Of a stretch of 64,000 nt of DNA, positions 39,781 through 57,391 are shown one piece after another. Position 1 is the first letter of the stretch, and every line of letters begins with the position of its first letter. Origin of the DNA: Euleptes europaea (Eukaryota > Chordata > Lepidosauria > Squamata > Sphaerodactylidae); NCBI RefSeq assembly GCF_029931775.1, contig NC_079314.1, positions 70,051,879 to 70,115,878 of the forward strand, given 5' to 3'. The translations under genes were made by a program, and so were the position numbers. Under the pieces are notes generated by a model that saw nothing but the letters and a program-made list of their open reading frames with translations, had not been told where the DNA came from and searched no databases.

Positions 39781-41840
39781 AACTTTGCGCTGACCTGTGC
39801 TGGGAAGAGAGAGGTAGAGGAGTGAATGCTTGTTGGCCGGGCTTTAACTAAAAGGGGGGAAATCATATTTATGCCCCTATATAAATGCAAGAAAGAGTAG
39901 GAAGAGGCCCAAGACACCAGAAGATCTTACACACTAATATTCCACACTTACACACCAAGGGATAAAACAAAATATGTGGAGGCACTTCTAAGCTACATAA
40001 TATCTTGCTGGTGCGTCTTAAGGCCAGGATAAGCTAGGAGAATATTCAATTTGTTTGCTTTCCTTTATTTATTGTCCACCTTTCTTACTGAGAAGGTTGG
40101 ATGGCAATTGCAGGTTCGCCTGTGCATAATGTGCAAAGTGGCCATGAGATACAATGTTACTCAGTACGGCTATATGTTTATAAAACATGAAAAAGAAAAT
40201 ATTAAGCGGGGAAAGGGAGAGTAGCATAGAGTTACTTTGGGTCCCAAAAACTACAATAAGGTTACAAGTGGATTCCAAAAAGCACAGAATTTACAAAGGG
40301 TCCCACTTCAAAAACACTGAGCACCATTGTCATAGCAGCATGTATCCAAACTGTCCACATATAGGAATAATAGCAAACCACTGTCACTATTTTTGCCTTT
40401 TGGGGTGCCTTGTTGGAATATTGTGAGATTAAACTACTTCAGGATTCAGCTCCTTCAAAAAGACCTCTAAAAATTAAATCTGAGTGTAGTACTAATACTG
40501 TATTGTTTCACTCTCCATTGCTCCAAGTGGTAAGGAATTCCAGGGGTTGTACTATCTGGATTTGTTCCCTTTGAGCTTGGAGGAGACCACTGGAAGCTTG
40601 TGCCATTTTTGTAATACTTGCTGAAAGTACAAATAAAACCGCAGGTGAAAACAAAGAGGCACTCTCACATAGCTGAAGATCCATTATCCCAGGGACAGAT
40701 CCTGTACCTAAAGGTACTTCAGCCAACTCACAAGTGTTCCTTTGCTTGTTTTCCAGAATCTTAACAATGCTGTTTCTTCACCCATACCTAAGTGAGGGTA
40801 CTTAGCCAGCTCAGCTTCCCCAAGCATAGGTGACTACTTGAGAAGAGCCTTTGGGAAACCATTTTGTAACATTACCCCCCACCAGTTATTAATAATTGTT
40901 CTTTCTTTTGCCATAGCCTGGGGCTCCAGAAGTCTTAGGTCAAGCCCATACACATTAATCAGACCCACAGCAAGATCTCATCCCTGAGTACACATGAATA
41001 TCGACCTAAGTAGGGATATACAGCCTTTATGGTCTGAGTGCCCACATCAACCTGTAAAGGTGTTGGGTTTGTTGCAAACCAAAGGTGGAGGGGAGTGAGG
41101 GTTGCACTTAAGGCCACTGAAGCAGGGCTCCAGTGGCCTTGCCAGCACCTCGGGGATTCCTTGGCCAAAGAATCAGCCCTGAGTGCCAAACAAAAGGGTT
41201 CCAATATTTTTCTAGATCTTTAGCCACAAGAACTAACACCATCTCAGATTTGAAATCACTGAAGGGCAGGCTGTTGAACAGTAAATAAACACATCAGAGA
41301 GAAATGTGCAAAAGGGAGTTAAAAACCCAGTTGTAAGCGCTGTTAAGAGGTTATAAGCCTGTCTGTTCAGCTGTGAAATGTTGAGGGGTGTGTAAAAACA
41401 CATCGAAATGTGGGAAAGACAGTCTAAACTCACTTGAAAGCTAAGCCTAATTGCCGCATCAATACTTCATCATTCTCATCCAATATTGTCTCTAGAATTT
41501 CTTGACTTGTCTAGAGCCTTGCATCTATGAATTCTATGGCAGGAAAGGAGAAAGCACCACAGGCAGCTTTCAGAATGCTGCTCTTTTGGGGTCTTCATAG
41601 ATACAACACTTGCTTACTCTATGAATACAGAGCAAACCAATATCCCTGTTTAACACAATGTCAACATTTTAGAAGTTCTCTGCAAGGAAAGCAACAGGCA
41701 CTGTTAGTTCTAGGCTGTGTAAAGCAGTACACCAATAATAGGGCCTGCCCTTCAGTGGCCTACCCCGGATGTCTGGAAGGGGAGAGGAGATGCAGCCTAG
41801 GCTGGAGTAGCTTTGATTCTAAAATGGAAACAAAACAATC
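39781..41840. other. KICS2-RPL18A intergenic region
   Basis: About 2 kb between the KICS2 promoter and the RPL18A 3' end. I see no gene. A LINE/SINE-tail-like phrase, tttatttattgtccaccttt, is at about 40063-40085; the rest is not identifiable. Confidence 0.5.
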
Positions 41841-41857
41841 AAGTGTTCGAGAAGAAC

Positions 41858-41863
41858 TTTATT
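41858..41863 (-). terminator. RPL18A: RPL18A polyadenylation signal
   Basis: AATAAA on the minus strand, about 30 bases after the stop codon. Very short 3' UTRs are usual for ribosomal protein genes. Confidence 0.8.
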
Positions 41864-41894
41864 GAAATTCAGAGCACAAGAACTAAGCCTGCGT

Positions 41895-47453
<5,559 letters not shown>

Positions 47454-48255
47454 GGTGCTGCCTCTCTCGCGGCCACCCAGAAAAGGAAGGGCCGCATGCG
47501 CGGTACGCTCGCATCGCCCACGCCGATCGTAAGGAACCGCCCGCTCCGAGAGCAGCCGTTGTCTATTGGTTTCTTAAGGGAGCATTCCTACTGGGTAGAA
47601 ATCTATCCATCTTTGGTAGCCGCCTTTCTATTGGTCATCTCTCCCGAACGCCGGAAAATACCTAACCCGATAAAATAAGGCGGTTGATGTCTGAGATTCG
47701 GATAGAGTGGCCTGAGCGCCAATAGCGTAGCGGGGGTTTCAAGTTCAACACGTAACCTCCTTTTCTGTTTTAAAAAGGAGCCTGCAGGTATCAACATTCA
47801 CAACTACGGGCGTTGTAGGTGAGCCTTTTAGGAACGAAGCCTCTGAGGAACCAGTCCATTGCAATGTCTATTGTTTTTATCCATGCTTCCTCCAAGGAGG
47901 GGAGCATACCCAATTCTCCTCAGTTCTTACAGCAGTCCTGAAATAGGTTAGATGGAGAGAGGTTAGGCTGGCCCAATATCTTTCAGTGAACTTCGTGGCT
48001 GAGTGGGGAATTTGATCGTCCCGCGAACTGCTGTATCACAATGGCTCTCCTCTAGGACTGTCCAAAGACTGCTAGTTTTTGCCCGTTATATAGCTTTCCA
48101 CATCAACCTTATAATGTAGGTCCCTATTATTGCCATTTCCTTGTTTCTTACAGGGAGTGAGTGACTTGTTCAGCACTTCAGAAATCTTCCAGGACAGGCA
48201 TGTAGAGTATGCCAGACTGAAATCCAACTCAACTTGCTGACATAATACAAATATT

Positions 48256-48551
48256 AGGTAAAGGTCCCCTGTGCAAGCACCAGGTCATTCCTGACCCATG
48301 GGGTGACGTCACATCCCGACGTTTACTAGGCAGACTTTGTTTTATGGGGTGGTTTGCCAGGGCCTTCCCCAGTCATCTTCTCTTTACCCCCAACAAGCTG
48401 GGTACTCATTTTACCGACCTCGGAAGGATGGAAGGCTGAGTCAACCTTGAGCCGGCTACCTGAAACCAACTTCCGTTGGGATTGAACTCAGGTCATGAGC
48501 AGAGCTTGGACTGCAGTACTGCAGCTTACCACTCTGCGCCACAGGGCTCTT
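48256..48551 (-). repeat. tRNA-derived SINE, family C, with a CRE site
   Basis: On the minus strand the head is gcgcagagtggtaagctgca with a B-box-like gagttcaatccc, and the tail is aggggacctttacc. A palindromic TGACGTCA lies at 48304-48311. The copy at 57127 shares both features. Confidence 0.8.
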
Positions 48552-48554
48552 AAT

Positions 48555-49110
48555 ACAAATATTACTACTAATACTAATATTATAATACTCTGCCCTTCCC
48601 AGGCAAACCAGGCTCAAGGCAGCTAACATCATATAGGTATACATAAATACAACACAAAAGTTAAAGCCATCTAAACTCATGGTTAGATTAATATATTCAA
48701 CGCAGATGACACTTAAAACTACTCCACTTTAGGGAGGGTGTTAAGGTGGCCATGCATCCGTGCCATCATCGATGTCACTTAGGTCGAGGGGGGAGAGAGA
48801 AAGGTTGAAGACAGAAGATAAGGGGAAAGGGAAATACAGAAGGGAGAAGGGAGGGGCAAGGAAAGAGAGGGAAATAAAGTAAAAGATTGAGGGGAGAAAT
48901 GAGGCCAGGCTCTAGATGTAATGCCATTGCTGTCCTCAACCATAAGCCTGGTAGAACATATCTGTCTTATAGGCCCTGTGGAATTTGGCTAAGTCCTGCA
49001 GGACCGGAGTCTCATCAGACAGAGAGGTCCACCAGGCTGGGTCCATGACCAAAAAAGTCCTGGCTCTGATTGAGGACACTGGGATAGTTTTAGGGCTGGG
49101 GATCACCTAT
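48555..49110 (-). mobile_element. LINE-like 3' fragment, same family as 32445-32909
   Basis: It shares cataagcctggtagaacata, taggccctgtggaatttggc and ctgcccttcccaggcaaacc with the insert at 32445. A simple TAC/TAA-like run lies at its 3' tail (48552-48585). An A/G-rich stretch near 48790-48900 interrupts it. Confidence 0.55.
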
Positions 49111-49384
49111 AATCTTGTTAAGCCTTTGACTTCCTGCAGAGTATTTGGTTAATTTCTATACAGCATTTTCCAGACTTAATAGACTGCAAGATAGGTTAAC
49201 AATAAAACATAAAGCAAAAAAACCTCTAGTAATATAGACAAATAGCAAAGTTGTATCTCACGTTCTGTAAACTTTCAGGAAGGCCTCCAGGTTAGTTTCT
49301 GAACACTTTTCTAACCTATTGTTTGAGTTTCTGTATTGAAGTGAGAAATCTGAAAACAAACACAGAGAGCAATCCTAAAATGAT

Positions 49385-50785
49385 AAGCTCAGAATTGTGT
49401 ATGTCTCTGATAAATGCTGTCAAGTCACTTCTGACTTATGGTGGCTCTGTAAATTAATGACCTTCAGAATGTTCTATTGTTAACAGCCTTGCTTAGTCCT
49501 TGGAAACTGAGGGCCGTGGCTTCCTTGATTGAGTCAATCCATCTAATGGTGGTTCTTCTTTTCCTGCTGCCTTCAACTTTTTCTAGCATTATTGACTTTT
49601 CCATTGAGTCTAGTTTTCTCATAATGTGACCAAAGTATGATAATCCCCGTTTAGAAATTTTGAGCGCATTCCTGGGGGGGGGGGAAGTAGTTTAGAGGCA
49701 GTATGACCCCGCTCCAGCGTAAGTGCCCACTTATCACAGTATAAGGGGTACTTATGCTGGCACGGGGGGGGGGGCATTCCGATCATCGCCTGGGAGCTGT
49801 GGAGCTGCATAGGGCTCCCCCGCTGGCGCAACTTCTCCGGGAACTAAATCCCAGAAGAGAAGAGCGGCGCCAGTGGGTGGGTGGGCGTTCCCAGGGGCGG
49901 AGCTGATTTTAATTAGCTTCCTAACGACTTCCAGCCTGGGAACACCCCTCACTGCTGCAGCGGGGCTACAACACCTTCTTTGGTGTCGCAGTCCTGCTCT
50001 TTTCAGTGGGGGCATTTTTCCCATTTGCGCAGTTTTCATTTTAAAAAAGACTTTTTTATTCTCCATGGCTGGGAAGCCTCTGAGGAGGAGGCATGGCTGT
50101 GTCACTCCTGGCTGTCATGGATCCACTCCCTCTCTCCCAGTAATGGGCTGCCCAACGTCTAGGGAGAGTTCAGGCTTGATTTGATCTAGATCCCACTTAT
50201 TTGCCTTTTTGGCGGTCCACAGTATCTGTAAAACTCTCCTCCAACACCACATTTCAAATGAATTGGCTTTCTTCTTGTTGGCTTTTTTTATTGTCCAGCT
50301 TTCACACCCATACTTAATAATAGGGAATACTCTGGTATGAACTTTCTTGGTTGGCAGTGACATATCCTTACACTTAGAAACTTTTCTAGCTGTCCTTCCC
50401 AGGCTCAATCTCCTTCTGATTTCTTTGATTAATGCTGGACCAAGGAATAGAAAATCTTGAACAATTTCAATTTCAAATTATGTAATTCCCTCGTAGTCAT
50501 TACTTTTGCCTTTTTGATGTTCAGCTGCAATCCTGCTTTCTTCTTTACTCTTCACCAGTAGACATTTCAGGTCTTCAGTATTTTCTGACAGTAATGTGTT
50601 ATCTTCTTTATATCTCAGATTGTTAGTTCCATCCACCAATTTTCAATCCACCTTCATCTAAATCTAAACCAGCATCATGATATGTTCTGCATATAGACTG
50701 AAGAGACAGGGAGATAAAATACATCATTGTCTTGACACCTTTCCAGTCTGTGGGACATTGTTTTGTTTTCCATTTGTTTCCATAT
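49385..50785 (-). mobile_element. BovB-type LINE 3' part, interrupted
   Basis: The minus strand encodes RTE/BovB reverse-transcriptase C-terminal motifs: LPTKKVHTRVFPIIKYGCES, WTIKKANKKKANSFEMWCWR, then after the insert LSYFGHIMRKLDSMEKSIML and KEATALSFQGLSKAVNN. The 3' tail has cataagtcagaagtgacttg. The LINE parts are 49385-49663 and 50160-50785. The reading frame is broken in several places and the 5' part is missing. Confidence 0.8.
49664..50159. mobile_element. GC-rich insert inside the BovB LINE
   Basis: About 500 bases that split the LINE between KPELSLD and KISKRGLSYFGH. It is bounded on the left by a G run and includes a second run of G. It has no recognised family. Open frames of about 100 codons on both strands look accidental. 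Confidence 0.5.
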
Positions 50786-52342
50786 TCTTTTTAAGATTTA
50801 GATGGACTCCATTTCTGTGGCTTGGAATAGTTCTATTGATATCCCATATATTCCTGGTGATTTCTGTTGGGGGGAGGTTTACTCCCAGGGAAGTGTTGTT
50901 AGGAGAGCAGAAACACGTTATAACTATATATAACTATTACTGCTATTGAAATATGCAAAATACACTTGCCGTCACGAAGGCTATATACCATGATAGTTAG
51001 TGGGAATCTTCTTACATAACACATTTACAAACTACCGTCTGGTAATAGTCTAGGCTGGGATTGCAGTTGTCCAGACAGTTGCTTTCTTTGAGAATTTGAT
51101 GCAAAGATATGTTTTGCTGCCTGTCACAGGAATCTATTTGTTTCCAGTGTGCTTTGCTTTTGTATTTGTAAATAAGACAGATACTACAATGTTCTCTCAT
51201 CCAAAAGAAACGAAATCCTGTAGCGTGGCCCCTTGAGTCCTCCCTGCTTGGTAAATGAGGTCTTCTTTATATAGCTTTATGAATTTGGCAAAGGCAATAT
51301 AAAGGGCCCTGATCTGTGATGATTTATACAACTTCTAACAAAAACAAGTTTTTCTAGTAAATTACAGAGGATAAACCAGTATATAATAGCATGCTGGGTT
51401 TTGTGCAACATGTAATTATCACCATTGCTCCAGCCATAATAAAATTCTTATTTTGATACCATGCGTCTTCTGATTGAATATATTTACAATTCCTTACCAA
51501 TCTAAGCAGGGTTTATATAGAGTTTTTTGCTTAGGCAACAGGAACAAGTTTATGCCTCATATTTATAGACCCATGCTGTGATCAAAGCAGCTGTCACTGT
51601 ACCTTTTTGCAAGCTATTTGATATCCTATGCATAAACAACTACTTCCCCAACAAGTACCCGCTACAGCCACCAGTTAATCTGGTCAACACCAGACAAGAT
51701 TCATAACTGCATAGGAAAAGCACTACCTATGATTCTAGGCCACCTTCCAACTCTTGCATTATTGCTAGTAGTTGCTGCTGTCATGCACTTAACAAGGACC
51801 AACTCCACACATGTGGTAATGCTGCTAAGAGTTGTGCCCAAGGATGCCATGGGAATTGGAAAGTGAATCACCTTGTGATTTAGCAGAAGCCTCACTAAAG
51901 ACTGACCAAGTGAAAGTAAGTCCTGCATCCTCAACAAAAGCTAGAGGAAGAATGAGAGGTTTGCTTTTAATCTACTGCTCACTAAAATCAGTGTAGTTTC
52001 CTTTTCACAGAGTCAGAACCACAGTTAAAGTTACCATGTACTAAGAGGAACAACCTGGATTTAAAAACTTTATTTTAGTTCAGGTTAAATCTGTATGATC
52101 CATTGGATTTGACCCATTTCATTATATGTGTTTTAAATCCATCAATGTTACCTTAATTTGCACAATTGATGCCTGTGATTCTGCCAGCAGGTTTGCATCT
52201 CTGCTATTAAACATAAATATTGCAGGGCTGGCAACTATAAGCTTGAACATGCTTCACTATATGCTACAAAAATTCTTATTAAGCCTCATAAGTTTCCTCA
52301 TGTTGTTGAATAATAATAAAATTCTAAATTTGCTTGTTTGAC

Positions 52343-52420
52343 AGTGCTGTCCTAAAAACACTTTCCATTGAATTGATGTGACTAGGATGGATTCTGAGTA
52401 GAGCTGCTTAGAACTGCTCT
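52343..52420. mobile_element. Short inverted-repeat element (MITE-like), copy 3
   Basis: It begins agtgctgtcctaaaaacact and ends gctgcttagaactgctct; the ends match the same family, with more divergence. Confidence 0.4.
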
Positions 52421-53100
52421 CTAAAACACATAAACAAAATTGTGGGTGGAGGGTAGAACTGGGGAGATATCTTTGTTTGCATTTAGTTGGCAGCTTTGAC
52501 ACAATTCAGATATTGGGGACGGATGGTGGAATCACTAGGAAGGAGTTCTAACTAGTGCTGGAATAATGTATGCTGCTGGTACTGTTGTGGATTGTGCCAC
52601 TTTCTAATCCAGCTATGTCCAGTCTGCTATTTATATTAGCATTATATGGTCAGCAGAATGTTCAGCACAGTGTGATGTGGCTTTCCAATGTCAGGCAAGA
52701 CTATTGGGGGAAAAACTCCCCTGGTTGCCCAATAATCTCTTGGCAACATTAGCCTTAAGTTTCCCCTGCATTGTTTTTAAACTGAAGCCCCTTGGACCAG
52801 TTTTAGATTAGTTTAAATGTACAATGCTATGCATATTATCTTGACAGTAACGTTCCACTGAAATAAGTAGGCCTTTTGTCAAGTATTTGGGTTTTTCCCT
52901 GAAGAACGTTTGTTAATAATATTGTATTGATAACAGTGCTGTTGTGGCATCCTAACTACTAACACGCTGGAATGTTTTGTTAATATTTATTTAAAAACTA
53001 TTAGTCCTTTTAGGTGTCATAAGGTTGCTTGGCTATATCAGTCGAATACGACTAGCCTTAGTTTTACTGTGGCTTTTTGCGGGATGGGTCCCAAGCTAGA

Positions 53101-53756
53101 ACTACAATTCCCAGCGTCCTTTTAAGGAGGTCAGATAGGCAAAACGAACATTTGCAGCGTGTCAGATCATACACCGTTGGTGTAGAAGTAGAGTGACTGA
53201 GCCAGTTCCTGGGGAAACCACCCAGTTTCATAGGCCTGTGGATCTTAGATGAAAAGGTCTTGCATTAGGGAGCCACACTCAGGCCAGGAGGGCCAACAGA
53301 AACGCCGCGGGTCGCTTAATCACATCTGCAGGATGACTACCAGTCCCAGCATGCTGTACGCTGCACAGAGAGTACTCGTTTCTTCCCGGCTTGCCACGCG
53401 TTCCAGTTCCCCGATTGGGGATGTTGGAGCAAGGGTCGGAAAGCTCCGTTTCTGCAATCCTGATGTTCCTCGCGTCATCCTCGCGACACGACAAATGCCT
53501 GCGACTGTTCGAAAGGGTCGTTCCGAAGGATGCTGGGAACCGTAGTCCGGGGGAGGATAGTTTTCCCGGGCGGAACCAGGGAAGGTAGGTGGGGGAGCCG
53601 CTTCTCTTTCCCCTCCCCCGCGACACGCAGCCTTCCTGGGCAGCCTCTCGCCGGCTAGTGGGTTCTGCGCCTGGTGGCCGCCCTGGCCTGAGCACCGCCC
53701 CGTGGCTGCAGTGTGGGAAGGCGGGATCCGCTCCCTGAATGGAGTAGTGGGGAAGG
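53101..53756 (+). promoter_or_regulatory. XPOT: XPOT CpG-island promoter with three ZNF143-type motifs
   Basis: ZNF143/STAF-like sites: ACTACAATTCCCAGCGT at 53101-53117 (plus), ACTACCAGTCCCAGCATGC at 53336-53354 (plus) and ACTACGGTTCCCAGCATCC at 53546-53528 (minus). The island runs to about 54000. A likely noncoding first exon ends at the donor GAAG|gtaggt (exon end 53584), with GGAAG|gtaatg (exon end 53755) as an alternative. Confidence 0.7.
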
Positions 53757-54256
53757 TAATGAGCGGCGGTCTGGTCTCCGGCGTAGCCCGGCTCGCAGGA
53801 GGTCGAGTGAGGAGCGGCGACTGTCCGTGCTTGGGATGTTTCGGGTGAGAGGGAAGGCGGCGGCACTTGGCTCGGCAGGCCCCGGCGGGCAGTGCGTGGC
53901 TGCCTCGTGCTCCCAAATACTGGCTTGGAGGGAGGGTCCCGTTTCCTCTCCCAGCCTCACCATCGCCCGGGGAGGGAGGGAGGCAGGCAGGCAGGCGGGT
54001 GCGCAGAATGGAGGTTGCATTATCTCCCTCCTACCCCCCCCCCATTTAATATAATAATGAGTGCTCAGGAGCTGCCACCCTACGCTTCAGTACAGCTCCC
54101 ACTTGGCCCCACAAGCCCTATTTGCATGTTACGGTGAACACGTGTACGTCCTGCATGTACATGTGCTTTCCCTGTATAAATAAATCCGGGGACCAGTACC
54201 TGGATGTGTTTCAATCACAAGTTCATTTGTACGTGCGTTGGATATAACGAGAATTA

Positions 54257-54363
54257 TTCTGAAGAAGTGAGCTGTGGCTCACGAAAGCTCCTACCCTGCC
54301 AGAAAATATTTTTGTTAGTCTTTAAGGTGCTACTGGACTCTGGCTCTTTTCTACTATTGCAGA
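54257..54363 (+). mobile_element. Penelope-like element end with hammerhead-like motif
   Basis: ctgaagaagtgagctgtggc and tcacgaaagctcctaccctg give a CTGANGA core, a GTGAGC/GCTCAC stem and GAAA. It continues ttgttagtctttaaggtgct, actggactctggctctttt. It lies in XPOT intron 1, sense to the gene. Confidence 0.6.
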
Positions 54364-55157
54364 GAATTATTCGGTGCGTATACAAACTGCTTGTGAACGG
54401 GTGCTGTAGTATCCATGGGGAAAGCTGGAGGGAGGGGTGAAGGGAGACTTGCAGTTCTAGCATGTCAGGTTTAAGGATGATGGAGGAGGTTAAAAAATTG
54501 TGCCGTTTTGAACACAAATCCTTAGTGCTTGCAAGGTGTTGCAGAGTGGACATGAATAGCCTTTTGCCAGAGGGAGGGAGTCAGTAGTTGGCCTGGGATC
54601 TGCTCCCGGGTTCCATCTGATCACTCTCTCTGTACACGTGAAATGATTTATACATGCATGTTTATTACTTGACACTGTTGAGAAATGTCTGTGGTGACAG
54701 AATACCTTGTGCTGGTGCTTTCATGTAATCACTTGATGGTATACAGGTGGTGTGCAGAGGTAGAATCTGCCTAGAAGATTTCCACATCACTGGTGAAGGA
54801 TGTCTCTATCTTAGTAATGGCTTGCATTTGTGAGAGGACCATTGGAGTATAGTTTTATATCCCTTTAACCACAATACTTTATGAAAAAGGCGGTTCCTGA
54901 TTGTTCGCTCTCACCTGTGAATCATCAGTGCTAAATATTCAAGATGTCAAGTGGTGTACAGGCACTGATGCCTTTAGCCATCATTTAACACACTTGACTG
55001 CAATGATGGAAGGCACTTCTAAAATTTTAAATACTATGTTTAAGAGCAGGAGCCCAATTAAAACTGTTGTGAGCATATAATGTGGAGCAAAAATGTGTGA
55101 CCTTGTGTATCTGTGTTCTTGTTTCATTATTTTGCTAATATTGAAATAATGGTGAAC

Positions 55158-55248
55158 AGTGCAGTCTTATGTGGAGTTACTCTCTCCTCTAAGTGCATTG
55201 ATTTAAATAGGTGTAGAGTAGAGTAATTCTTCAAATGACTGCACAGTA
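55158..55248. mobile_element. Short inverted-repeat element (MITE-like), copy 4
   Basis: The ends acagtgcagtctta and aatgactgcacagt are near-perfect inverted repeats. Located in XPOT intron 1. Confidence 0.45.
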
Positions 55249-55539
55249 AATCATCCTAGATAATTAGATCATGAAGTCTACAGACTTGTTTCTCTGAGCA
55301 AGTCTGAAAGAGAAGGTAAAAGCTGTTTCTTAGAAAACTCCTGTGAAGGCTGATTTAATGGGATGTCTTACATACTACCACGTGTATCTGTTCAGCAGTA
55401 TACTGGGGTATTTGACTTGTTTTGTAAGATTCACTTCTCGATTCAAGTTATTTTTTTCAGAATCTATTCTGAAAATGATGCTGCTTCAAAGAAAAAAAGT
55501 TTGTTGGGAAAACATATCAAAACCATTGAATTTCACTGC

Positions 55540-55730
55540 ATTTGGAAAGCTGACTCATGGCCACCTGGTAGGGTTTTCATGGCAAGAGACTAACAGAGGT
55601 GGTTTACCATTTCCTTCCTCTGCATAGTGACACTGGTATTCCTTGGTGGTCTTCCATCCAAGTATTAGCCAGGACTGACCCTTCTGAGATCTGAAGAGAT
55701 CAGGCTAGCCTGAGCCATCCAGGTCAGGGC
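55540..55730 (-). repeat. 5S rRNA-derived SINE
   Basis: Antisense: ggtattccttggtggtcttc, catccaagtattagccagga and ttctgagatctgaagagatc are the reverse of a 5S gene; the BovB-like tail is trimmed. In XPOT intron 1. Confidence 0.75.
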
Positions 55731-56627
55731 TTGAATTTTGTTCTGTTAAACGTTTTTGATGTAAAGTGGTAAATAACACCTTTTTCTGAAATAAATATTC
55801 TAAATGTTCACAATACTCATTCAGATTTTATCATGAAAATAACTTTGTATGGTGTAAGTACAGTTCCCTTTTTCTTCCCAGAGTGTAGGTGAACTAAAAT
55901 TATATAAAGTCCTATATGTTGCAGTAGTTTGTCTAGTGTGGTGTGTTTTGCAAACATTAACCTTCTATAGTAGTAAGATACTCAAATATTGGTTCTCCTG
56001 CACCTATATACAAATATCTAGTTTTTGCCCCATAGTGAGCATACTTACTCAAGAACTGTAAGAGAGCTTGTCATACTGAAGCAGCCTGTGTGATAATGTA
56101 GGAGAGGCTTTTGGTTTGACCTGGGGACACTGGGATAACAATGTTTGCTCTTGTTCAGCAGCTGGTCTTTCTAGCTTAGTGTGGTACTGATAATCCAGCT
56201 AAAATATCCAGGTATAGTGTTAACAGTTAGAAAAGGACTGGATTGTATGTAACCCAAAATGTAAGATTCTCTTAAGAGATGTTGCCAAAGAAGTCTTACC
56301 CTATGATCTCTGGGACTAAAATGAACGCTTCTTTCTATGGAAAGATGATTAACAAGATAAGAATGTAGCAAGCGGTACAAGCATTGAGCAGCTATCTTCA
56401 CAATGTGATTCATCTATCTGTATTGACCACTTGATTTTTATTTAATACTGAGGCAACTGTATTGGAAATGAAGGAGATATAAGCATGTTCAAGCACAATC
56501 ATTCAAAAATGTGCTGCAGTTCTGCTTTGTGTAAATACTTCAGTTGCAAAAGTACAATGTCACGTGGGCATATAAGGAGGTGACTTTCTGGCAAGGAGGG
56601 GAGTAGTCAGTCTGTTCTTCCGTGTAG

Positions 56628-57060
56628 AGCAGTGATACTTACTCAATGGCTCACTAGCTAACTGTGCCTCCTTCTGAGGAGCTTGTGGGTTGGCAGGTGG
56701 TTCTCACCTTGAAATGGCCACTGCTTAAGGGACTGGAGAATGGTAAACTGTGAGCCTTCCTGAGCTGAGGGGCCCATGTTAGGGAGGGGTCCATGTTTTC
56801 CATACAGCCCTTCTGTGCAGTCTTTGTGCTCTCATCCCAGAACCCAGGCAGCTGCTGGGAGGGAGAGAAGCCATTCCCACCACCCTGGCAGCCACCCAAT
56901 AAACCTGGCTACAGTGAGTGGTTGTGGTGTTGCTCCCTGTCCTTCATGGCCAGCTTGCTCTCCTCTGGATGCCTTAGCAATCTCCATCATTCACCTGAGT
57001 TGCAAGAAGGCAGAGAGGGAAGTAAAGGGCACACAGGTTCAGCAGTGGTGGGTGAGGCAA
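56628..57060 (+). mobile_element. Possible hAT-type repeat fragment
   Basis: It starts cagtgatacttactcaatgg and ctcactagctaactgtgcct, which resembles the CAGTG terminus and body of a hAT-type family. The right end is not seen clearly. Confidence 0.3.
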
Positions 57061-57126
57061 CCCTGCATGCTCAGAGGTACTCATAATTTAAAAGGCTACA
57101 GTTCTGTAAAGGTTATTACTGGGTAA

Positions 57127-57391
57127 TTATTGACCCATGGGGTGACGTCACATCTTGAAATTTACTAGGAAGATTATGTTTACAGGGTGGTTTGCCATTG
57201 CCTTCCCCAGTTGTCTACACCTTACCTCTAGCAAGCCGAGTACTCATTTTACCAACCTCGGAAGGATGGAAGGCTAAGTTAACCTTGAGCCTGCTACCTG
57301 AAACCAACTTCCACCGGGATCGAACTCACATTTTGAACAGAGCTTTTAAGCTGCAGTACTGCAGCTTATCATTCTGCGCCACGGGGCTCAG
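57127..57391 (-). repeat. tRNA-derived SINE, family C, with a CRE site
   Basis: The same unit as 48256-48551. TGACGTCA is at 57143-57150, and the head (minus strand) is gcgcagaatgataagctgc. The tail end is missing. Confidence 0.78.

Larger units (their letters stand above)
47641..53100. other. RPL18A-XPOT intergenic region
   Basis: About 5.5 kb between two divergent genes. It holds SINE and LINE copies that are listed separately. No exon resembling C12orf56 was recognised. 51000-52340 has nothing that I can identify. Confidence 0.55.

Noticed and set aside
53279-53916. Two overlapping minus-strand open frames of about 195 codons in the XPOT CpG island
   Set aside because: GC-rich islands give long open frames by chance; the translations are Pro/Arg/Ser-rich with no domain, and two frames are open at once.
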